Of a stretch of 64,000 bases of DNA, positions 55,516-64,000 are shown piece after piece. Within the stretch, counting starts at the first letter, position 1; each line of letters opens with the position of its first letter. The notes beneath the pieces were generated by a model that saw only the letters and a program-made list of their open reading frames with translations, searched no databases and was not told the DNA's origin. A program made the translations under genes and the position numbers. This DNA is from Isoetes taiwanensis (taxonomy: Eukaryota > Streptophyta > Lycopodiopsida > Isoetales > Isoetaceae): positions 4,813,620-4,877,619 of the forward strand of contig JAJEKV010000072.1 of the NCBI GenBank assembly GCA_021234155.1, read 5' to 3'.

Positions 55516-58500
55516 ATGGATCCGGTTTCTTGCATTCCTGAAGGGTGGGATTTCTCTAAGACTGGTAACAATCTATTGCATAAGCTCGTTCTGGAAAATG
55601 AGAAGAAATGTTTGACAGCTTTGGTAATGCGAAATCCCTGGACGTTCTGCAAAACCATTTCTATCAAATTACCCGTTATAAGACCCTCTCAAAGCCATGT
55701 ACGGTGCAGTTTCAAACCCCTGGAGGATTTAAAGGCCTCTTGGGAAACTCAATGGTGGAGTGATAGCATTCATGGATCTGCGCAGGCTTCATCACAGGTA
55801 ATCCAGTTCCCTGAATCAGATATGGAGATACGTAGTACATTACTTTTATTTTGGATATTTCGCTTAATTACTGATCTGATGCCTGTTGTCAATGTAAAGA
55901 AGAGGGAAAATATGAAACTTCTAGTCCAAAGGTTCTGGATAGTTGTTCTGCCCTACTGGAAGTCTGAAGATAATGTGCAGGCATTGTTGCGCGTTTTTGG
56001 AATTCTTATTGTCACCTTTGCTTCAGCTGCCCTCAATGTCCATACAAGCTTTTTGGGAAGAAATTTCATCAATGCACTCGCAAGTAAGTACCATCATTTA
56101 AGACTGCTTGATTAATGAGAAATCACCTCTTCAATGGATTACGTTTGTGACTGTAGGCAAAAATAAGGAACTGTTTATAAGGCAACTAGTCAATTACCTG
56201 GCAGCCATTGTTGTGATTGTTCCAGTGAGTCAAAGCATATTCACAGGATCAACTAGCATTGCATTACTTTTGTTTTCCTTGCTTCAACTGTAGGATTTAC
56301 TGGATTTCCTCTTATGCAACCTATTGGCTGTAGGTTTTTGTTCTGAAGAATTATACTAGGCGGGAGTTCGCACTACAGTGGAGAGCATGGATGTCAAAGT
56401 ATTACTTGCAGCTATATTTGAAAAATAGAGCGTTTTATAGCATCAAACTTCAGCCCTTCATTGACAATCCTGACCAAAGAATTGTTGACGATCTTGAATC
56501 ATTTGCAGCAACCACTATTACTTTTGCATTGTCTGTGGTTGATGCATTAATGGATGTCATATCCTTCAGTGCTATACTATATAGCATATATCCACCTTTA
56601 TTTGCAGTACTGATAGTGTATTCAGTTGGTGGTACCGCAATAAGTATAAAATTAGGAAAGGTTAGGAAGGATTTTATATTTTGCACATTGTATCTGTGCA
56701 TGGACTATGATTAAATTGGAGCTTGCTTTTGACAGAGACTAGTTCAACTCAATCAGATGCAAGAAAAATGGGAGGCAGATTGCCGGTATGGATTGATGCG
56801 AATACGAGAAAACGCAGAATCCATTGCATTCTATGCGGGGGAATTTATCGAGATGAATGTCCTTTTGGGTTTTTTCAGCCAAGCTTTCCAAAACTCCATG
56901 GTATGATACCTTCCATCTCTGAATGCTTGCAGATGTATGCAAGATTGCTTGTGTGTGTTAGTCTTTGAATCATCGATGGAACTTTATCCATTGGTCACGA
57001 CACTTATTTTCAATCCATATACTCTGTCAGTTTCATATTTATTCTGAGGTTACTATTCTCCTTCCCTATGTTGTGTTTTCACCTGTTAGTCACTGTCTTT
57101 GTTCCCTGATCAAAGCTCTCGAATGTTGGACCCGGCTTTTAATAAAACTTTAAAATTTGTGTAAGTTTTGAAAGCACAGATGACAGGCCTGGAGTACTTC
57201 TGGTCAAGGTTGCGATTTTGAAGATAGACTAGAAGTCAGAGTAAACTATTTTAGTTGACCGAAATAGAAAAGAAAAAAGGAAAAAAAAACCTTAATTAGA
57301 TAGACATTGAATCAGTACCTCTTTGATATATACAAAAATGTCTGTCTTTTCTTCGTCCTGTAGATCGTGATTACCCAACTGAAGAAAATAATAATAGAAA
57401 CAACTTCCTGGTGCAAGTTGGGGTGGTTGTAATTGATTCTTGTATATTTGTTACTTGTTTTCCGACTATTTTCTCATTTGCTTACTATATTGAAGGTTCT
57501 AACAAGTACTGATTTGGTTTGGCTTCCTGCCAGAAAAGAATTATGGCTGAAACTAAGTTGAAGATATTTAAAGTGCCCTTTGGTGCAATAATTTCTCTTG
57601 TGCCATCAGCTGTGGTTGCTCCTTTATATTTTGCTGGCAAGATTGAGATGGGTGTCATTACTCAAAGTGAGCTTGCGTTTCAAAGTGTCTATAGAGCATT
57701 CAACATAGTTGTCAGAGACTTCGAATATTTGTGCAGCTTCTCGGCAGTAATTCATAGATTGGGTAATGTATTTTCTTATGAATCATTTACTCTTAAATCG
57801 TTCTTTAAATTTGAAGTGGCCATGCAGAAAATTCTTGCTTCTTTTGTCCAAGATTACATACCAAGAGCAAACAACTCTGCCATATCTACATGGTTAATGC
57901 ATCTATGTCAGTACCTCTACTACCCCCCTTTAAAACAACAGTATACAAGATATATAAACCTAGTCCTTGCAGGCCTGCTAAGAGGTGAGGTAAAATCCTT
58001 GAGCACTTTTTGGACAGACTCCACTATCTTCATTGTCATTGGAATCGATCAGGATAACAATCTCAATAAGTTAAAGTGGCAGTTGTGGGTTGTCCTCATT
58101 TTTCAGCAAGTGCACTGGTTATCGTATATTTTACATTCACATACTGCATCCCTGCCTGTAAGGCGGGATAACCATTATGCCATATCTATGATCTTTCTCT
58201 GTTTAATAACTCTTGTTAGGTGGGATGTCATACAGATTGCAAAATATAAAAGCATAATTTAAGTTGTATTTACTAATTGTTCTTTTTAAATTTACAGGTG
58301 AATTTTTTGAGGCACTCCAGGAACACTCTACAGCTATTCCACTATCATTGAAGAGTGGCATAACTGATGATGAACAGACTCATATTTTATATGATACAGA
58401 ATATTCATTTCATTTAGATGGTAATGTGCCTCTTCTGCAGGTGGAGAATTTAAGTGTGGAGACTCCATGTCGGGGTCTACCATTGATCAGAAACTTATCT

Positions 58501-59339
58501 TTTGTGGTACACAAAGGTGATCATATGCTGGTGGGTTCTTTTTGACGTGAGCTTGAAATGAGTATTCTGTTATCATTTCTTATCTGTTGGCATATGCAGA
58601 TAACTGGAATAAGTGGATGTGGTAAAACATCACTTCTTAGAGCAATAGCGGGTCTTTGGCACTATGGAAAAGGCACCATTCAAAGATATTTTGATTATAC
58701 AGATGCCAAACAGATATTCTTTTGCCCTCAAAAACCTTACATGGTTCTTGGGACACTAAGGCAGCAGCTTTTGTATCCTGTATGGAATGTGGACAGCGTG
58801 TTAATCAAATCTCATAAGCAAGGTATGTGTTCCTCTCATGAGAGCTGTTATTGATTTGAGAATATTAGTGAGATACCTTACCTATCTATGCAATGGCAAA
58901 GATATGTGTTGCCAGCCAACAGATATGGAATTGATCGATATTCTCCACAAACTTAATCTACAAAGTGTAACGGCTCGATACAGTCTAGACTCTACAGCTG
59001 ACTGGTCTAGTGTACTGTCACTTGGTGAACAACAACGGATTGCATTTGCAAGGATACTGTTGTGCCAACCAATACTCGTTCTTCTAGATGAAGCTACAAG
59101 TGCAGTAGATGAAGAGAACGAGGTAATAAATAAATGAAATACGTTTCGTTAGACTCTGCAGTATAACCTAATCATATTTGTTTAACTGTTGGAACTCGCA
59201 GGCGTTTCTATATAGGCAACTCCAGAGTGCGGGAATTTCCATTATTAGTGTGGGTCATAGGACAAGCCTCCGAGGTTTGCACACCAGCCAGTTGAGACTC
59301 CATGGGGATGGCACTAACTGGGATATAATACTTCTTTAA
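55516..59339 (+). CDS. ABCD2: Half-size ABC transporter, subfamily D, plastid type (ABCD2-like)
   Basis: Nine exons join in frame with GT-AG introns: 55516-56083, 56157-56224, 56334-56660, 56736-56900, 57534-57762, 58298-58530, 58600-58822, 58902-59122 and 59202-59339. The order is an N-terminal leader (about 110 residues), then a membrane domain of the ABC_membrane_2/SbmA-like type ('[14 protein letters not shown]', '[13 protein letters not shown]', '[18 protein letters not shown]', '[16 protein letters not shown]', '[15 protein letters not shown]'), then a nucleotide-binding domain. That domain has Walker A 'GISGCGKTS', '[20 protein letters not shown]', signature 'LSLGEQQR', Walker B '[17 protein letters not shown]' and H-loop 'ISVGHR'. 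Closest in layout is Arabidopsis ABCD2 (At1g54350), a predicted chloroplast-envelope transporter of unknown substrate that should act as a dimer. The leader is less typical of a transit peptide, and 55798-55899 could be an alternative intron. Confidence 0.85.
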
Positions 59340-60369
59340 ACAGGACAATTCCAATTAATAGTGTGATCCACAAGTACATGATCAAAATATTTAAAACCAA
59401 ACGAAGAGTGTAGAAATGATTTTTATACAAAATGGCTTTATAAGCTTGGATTAAATCAAGCTCTTCTTATATGTTGACAATGGTATTTATGGGCGGAATT
59501 GTGGAATTGACATCCTCTTTTACACAACTTACCACTTTCCTTTATCCTACTATACGTGGACAATTAGTTAGCAGCCCTAATCCATGCAGCTCAGTTTATA
59601 CTTTCTGTTTCTCAAGGATAAGCTTATATTTATTAAATATCTTGTGTGGATGCACTTATGTTGTTTCAGCTCCAGTTTAATACTATATAGTTGTGACAAC
59701 GGGCTGGCGACATATCCGCTAACCCATCGGGTCATGTGCCACGTATGGTCTATGGTTGGGGTACAATTCAAGGTCCATAACAGCACTCAAAATTGTCCAC
59801 GTACTAGTTCCCCTCTATACTTTGTTGGGGACAGCTTGATTGTCCAAGAAGTGATCTGACTTGAGCGGCAACCCTGGGTGAACAATATGTCAAAAATTAA
59901 CTACTGAAATTTGGGATCCAAGTTATAAAAGTTAACTACAAATGAGAAACAACAAAATTTCAACCGTCAGAAGAGCGGATTTGAAGACTTACCTAGTTAT
60001 CCAGTTTGAAAACTGATCTGCTTGCAAATGCTACTAAACACCAAGGCAGTACAGCGCTACATCCGCTACATTCTTCAAGAATACAGAATATGAAAATGAA
60101 GGCTGTCTACTCAGTACATCATGTATACAAGCTACAAGGTGTTACCCAGCGCCCTAAATCAAAGAACCTCAGTAGGTATTCCTCGTGTTTCAACCGGTAA
60201 ATTGGTTGTAATACCCATCTATGCAGGTTTACATGAATTGGGCATAGATTTCTTTCTTAAGCTTATTAAAACCTTCAATACTCAATATGCTGCAACCAGG
60301 GTTGTTTCATATGAATAAAGGTTGGTATCAATGTCATTCCTCCAACCAGTACCAGCTATTATGCTATGT
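59340..60369. other. Spacer between ABC transporter and PPR gene, no gene seen
   Basis: The two genes converge here, so 3' untranslated regions of both are expected. The frames within (for example 59584-59859) have no domain support. Confidence 0.4.
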
Positions 60370-62694
60370 CTATTGCTTGCTGCTCAATTTATGTTCTGTA
60401 AACTTGCATTTCTGATCTTCCTGCATCCCAGCATCAGCAAAGATGTTTGACATGAGTATATATCCAGCAGCGCAACAAAAGTCCAGACTGACTACTTGGT
60501 CAAAACAATGCCTACCTGTCTCTATGTTCCCATGCATTCTGCAAGCATTAAGCAGAGATGTCCAACCGACAATATTGGGTTGCAAAGAATCCCTAAGTAA
60601 AATGTTAGCCTCATTTAGACACCCCGAACGACCCAAAAGATCAGCCATGGAGGTGAAATGAGGAATGCCTGGTGTAATCTCATGAGCTTCTTGCATTGAT
60701 ATAAAATAATGGCGGCCTTCATCCACTAGACCTCCATGACTGCACGCAATGAGTATATTAGTAAATATAATCTCATCAGGACATAAACCCTTCTGTTGCA
60801 TCATCTCAAAGCACTTTGACACAAGTACAACTTCACCATGCTGAGCATATCCCGCAGTGATTGCACCCCATAAGACCAAAGTTTCAGAGTGCAACTCATT
60901 GAAGATCCTGCATGCCTCATCTAGGCTCCCACATTTTGCATACATATCTATCAGTGAGCTTCTCAGAGTTGCATCTAGTTGAAGTCCACTTTCAGCAATT
61001 TGTTCATGGATGTGCCTTCCCTTCACTATGGATCCTATGCTTGCACATGCTTTTAGAGCTGTAGAAAGAGAACCTGCATCTGGATTTATTCCATTCTCTC
61101 TCATCTTGTCAAAATATTTCAGGGCAACATCACCTCTATGCTGTAAATATCCTGTAATTACTGCATTCCACGAGCCCACATAAGTGTTTGGCAACATATC
61201 GAAGACTCTACATGCATCTTCCATCCTGCCACATTTAACATACATGTCAACAAGAGAGCATCCCACAACAGGATCCAATTCCAATCCGCTGTCCATAACC
61301 TGGTCATGGATCAACCTCCCTTCCTCTAAGGCCTTTAAACCTGCACATGCCTTCAAGACTCCTGAAAATACAACATTGCTTGGCTTTATATCCTCCTCTT
61401 GCATTTTTTCAAAAACTCTGAGAGCAAGGCTGCATTCAGAGTGATCTGCATATCCCCCAATCATTATGCCGAACGAGACCACATCCTGGTTTGGCAGCTT
61501 ATCAAATAGTTTACATGCCTCCTCCAAATTGCCGCATTTAATATACATATCAACTATGGTGTTTTGGACAACAACATTAGATCCAAGCCCACAATCAATA
61601 ATGTGGCAATGGAGAATCCTGCCCTCTTGTATGGCTCTTAGAGTGGCATATAATTTCAAGGCACTTAAAAATGTGATCCTGTCTGGTTTAAGACCACTCT
61701 CTTGCATTTTCTCATAGTATGCTAAAGCAATTTGACCTTCACCATTATGAACAAGCCCCTCAATTAGCACTCCCCAAGTTACCACATCTAGGGCTGGAAT
61801 TTTATCAAATACCTTGAAAGCTTCCTCTAGGCTTCCACATTTAGCATATGCATCAATGAGAGTGCTTCCCATGACAATATCTGATTTGAGCCCATCTTCA
61901 ATGACCTGCACATGAACAACCCTGCACCGGCTTATTGCTCTCATACTCATACATGCTTTCAAGAGACCTAAAAACATAGCCCTTGTTGGACTTACATCCT
62001 CTTCCTGCATTTTCTCATAATACTGCAATGCAAGGAGCCCTTCCCCATGTTGAGCACATCCTGCAATGATGGCCCCCCATGAAACCACATCTGGACTAGA
62101 GAGATTATCAAAAACTTTACATGCTTCTTCAAGGCTCCCACATTTTGCATACATATCAATAAGGGTGGTCCTAACAACATCTGATCGAATCCCGCTTTCG
62201 ATAATTTGGCTGTGGATGAGCCTCCCATGCAGAAGGCCACATGTTGCTGCACATCCCTTAATTGCAGCGACATAAACATGGTTATCATTCCTCACACCTG
62301 ACCATTGCATTCTGTGGTGCAATTCATTTGCGTTCTTACCTTGCCCAAGATTGGCATTTGCAGATATAATAGCAGTCCAACTATGCGCACCTGGTTTCGT
62401 TATTTTCGTGAAGACCCAGTTTGATTCAAGTAGCCTTTCATGGTGAGAAAATAGGCGGATCAAATGGTCCCCCAAAGCAGCAATTGAATCCAACCCACTG
62501 TGCGTTAGACGAATTTGCAGTTTCCTGAAACATTGCAGGTCTTTTATTTTCTCACATCCCTGCAGAATGTCGTAGGCATCATCCCTTGATAAGGGAATTC
62601 CATCCATGTCCATGAGCTCGGCCGTTTTGAGTGCCTCATCGATCTGTCCAGCATGGCGAAATCTTCTGAGATGTGTAGAGTTTCTACTAATCAT
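60370..62694 (-). CDS. PLS-class pentatricopeptide repeat protein, intact, 774 aa
   Basis: A single uninterrupted frame starts at the ATG at 62694 ('MISRNSTHLRRFRHAGQIDE'). The first residues are Ser/Arg-rich, compatible with an organellar targeting peptide. From about residue 70 to 720 the protein is a run of P-L-S repeats. It contains at least seven 'MYAKCGSLEEA.KVFD'-type blocks (for example 'LIDMYAKCGSLEEACKVFDN') and matching 'VVSWGAIIAGCAQHGEG'-type motifs. It ends with 'PNIVGWTSLLNACRMHGNIE' and an E1-like 'AGYILMSNIFADAG', then 17 unrelated residues. There is no E2, E+ or DYW deaminase domain. Family members recognise single-stranded organellar RNA through residues 5 and 35 of each motif; without DYW it would need a partner for C-to-U editing. 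No intron is seen. Confidence 0.9.
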   Translation of the reverse strand: MISRNSTHLRRFRHAGQIDEALKTAELMDMDGIPLSRDDAYDILQGCEKIKDLQCFRKLQIRLTHSGLDSIAALGDHLIRLFSHHERLLESNWVFTKITKPGAHSWTAIISANANLGQGKNANELHHRMQWSGVRNDNHVYVAAIKGCAATCGLLHGRLIHSQIIESGIRSDVVRTTLIDMYAKCGSLEEACKVFDNLSSPDVVSWGAIIAGCAQHGEGLLALQYYEKMQEEDVSPTRAMFLGLLKACMSMRAISRCRVVHVQVIEDGLKSDIVMGSTLIDAYAKCGSLEEAFKVFDKIPALDVVTWGVLIEGLVHNGEGQIALAYYEKMQESGLKPDRITFLSALKLYATLRAIQEGRILHCHIIDCGLGSNVVVQNTIVDMYIKCGNLEEACKLFDKLPNQDVVSFGIMIGGYADHSECSLALRVFEKMQEEDIKPSNVVFSGVLKACAGLKALEEGRLIHDQVMDSGLELDPVVGCSLVDMYVKCGRMEDACRVFDMLPNTYVGSWNAVITGYLQHRGDVALKYFDKMRENGINPDAGSLSTALKACASIGSIVKGRHIHEQIAESGLQLDATLRSSLIDMYAKCGSLDEACRIFNELHSETLVLWGAITAGYAQHGEVVLVSKCFEMMQQKGLCPDEIIFTNILIACSHGGLVDEGRHYFISMQEAHEITPGIPHFTSMADLLGRSGCLNEANILLRDSLQPNIVGWTSLLNACRMHGNIETGRHCFDQVVSLDFCCAAGYILMSNIFADAGMQEDQKCKFTEHKLSSKQ

Positions 62695-64000
62695 CCAGTA
62701 AGAGTTTCAAACAGGAAATTGAAGGGATAATCGACCAAGACATTCCAGAGTTACTCCAATCTCTGCATTCCAGCCATAAATTTTACGTTATCATCTTGTA
62801 TCTTCCAGTTCGTAGTGAAATCTTCAAGACTCTAGCATATTGGTCTATTCCTGCTTCTAACGATGGCTACAAGGCAGTTATCTCTTTCCTTAACACACTG
62901 CCCCTCAAGTTTATAGTGATCCAACGGCTCAGATCAATCTTGATCAGTGTGTTACTGGAGCTATAACACACTGCTACTCCATAACACCCTAGGATGTTAT
63001 GAAATGGACGGATCCAGATCGATTTTGATAATGACGGATGGCCCAAAAAGGCGGTGTGTTAAGGCGATAGCCCTCGGTGTTACTTCAAAAAATTTTCGGG
63101 CCTCACCTGGCGACACCCTCGCCATTTTGATGGCCCTCAAATTTTTTCAAGAACACCACCGCCGGCGTTATCTACTCCACCAGTAAGTTTTATAGTTGAG
63201 ATCGAGCTCACCGTTGGTAAACATTTTGTTGATAACACATTGAAAAGCCATAAACATTTTGTTTGTTCTTACGCATAAACACCTAGCGTGTTATAAAAAC
63301 ACAACACAAAAAAAAAAACAACACAAAACAATGAAGTGGCCCTTCATGGCCGGAGGGTGAAGTGGCTTGAATCATAGTTCAAAGTTTTTAACAATCAATT
63401 CAAAACTATAATCCTAAACATTTGGAAGCCTTCTCTGGCTATATCTGTTCTGTCTGTACATAAAGAATTCGGGGACTCATTTTCTGGCTATACAGATAGA
63501 AATCGTAAATGCTTATGTTGCAAGTAATAATAAAGAATCTCAGCTCAAAACAAGTTGCTTCTTGGCGTCCGTTTCTACTCTATGGTACATTTTCTGTGGC
63601 CCTTCCGCCATAAGATTAGTTGACCTCTGGATTCATTTGATTGTCTAAGCTCAATTTTCCTTGTTCGTCGGCTCACAATACAGAATTTAAGTGGTGAAGA
63701 GCGTACATTTTTTATCTTGTCGATGTTTTGTTGCTCCATTCCTCCATCCTCTATCTTGTGCAACTTCTTACTATTCTAGGGCATATACTAATATGCAGCC
63801 ACATCTACAATGATACCAACAACCATTGAAACATTCTATATTGGCACACAATCCCCCATGCGCCGGCTAGCCGCCCTAATTTTCTTGTCCTATTATCTAC
63901 TTTGTTAATTTGGGATTATCCGGTATGGCAAAAAAGGTTTTTGGAATTTTTTTTAACTTAATTTCATATGATTTTGGGATTTCTGAACTCCGGAAAAACT
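62695..64000. other. Upstream of the PPR gene; possible MITE, no gene seen
   Basis: At about 62900-63300 complementary blocks, 'ccaacggctcagatcaatct' and (inverted) 'ccaacggtgagctcgatctc', suggest a palindromic MITE of about 300-400 bp. Its ends are not fixed. The sequence at 63335-63380 ('ggccggagggtgaagtgg') resembles that near 51250, so both may belong to one repeat. Other frames lack support. Confidence 0.35.

Noticed and set aside
57519..58262. 247-codon plus-strand frame overlapping the ABC transporter
   Set aside because: The first part is exon 5 of the transporter (57534-57762). The rest is intron read-through with no similarity and is bounded by consensus splice sites.

Overview
The window is a transposon-rich, AT-rich nuclear segment of a land plant. 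Two things point to a fern or another seed-free plant: PLS-class pentatricopeptide (PPR) sequences of the 'MYAKCGSLEEA' type, one with an uninterrupted 774-codon frame, and the sheer density of nested repeats. The species is an inference; nothing in the sequence fixes it.

Region 1-32.7 kb is almost entirely mobile DNA. A 28-29 bp inverted repeat at 889-916 and 32706-32734 may be the ends of one large DNA element (about 11.7 kb once later insertions are subtracted). Inside it are a decayed plus-strand transposase-like gene (1968-3693 plus 15265-15780) and a series of minus-strand genes (16.0-31.7 kb). These genes lie between copies of one palindrome whose arm reads about ATCACACGACGCGAAA (H1-H9). 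Four of them are short coiled-coil genes starting 'MAS(S/T)S'. Another starts 'MARTKQPAR...GG', which looks like the histone H3 tail. A 224-codon intact unknown gene is the best preserved. Two later insertions can be delimited to the base. The first is an 11.6-kb LTR retrotransposon without gag-pol (3694-15259, TSD GCGTT), which splits the transposase-like gene. The second is an 8.5-kb CACTA element (20776-29303, TSD AAA), which splits a minus-strand gene in frame and carries a captured BASS-type transporter gene fragment.

Region 32.7-43.3 kb holds a Ty3/gypsy reverse-transcriptase remnant, a few exons resembling a JmjC/F-box (JMJ21-like) gene, and a frameshifted PPR pseudogene. The 3' half of that pseudogene and its downstream spacer are tandemly duplicated (units 35813-39528 and 39529-43305).

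Region 43.3-52.5 kb is intergenic. It contains a tRNA-like SINE head, a solo LTR interrupted by a MITE, a poly(A)-tailed retroposed transcript with a 14-bp target duplication (48457-49820), a fold-back hairpin, a small MITE and a copia LTR relic.

Region 52.5-64 kb is the gene-bearing part. A PPR pseudogene (minus), a complete nine-exon half-size ABC transporter of the ABCD2 type (plus, 55516-59339) and an intact 774-aa PPR gene (minus, 60370-62694) lie side by side. No rRNA gene, intact tRNA gene or CRISPR array was seen.
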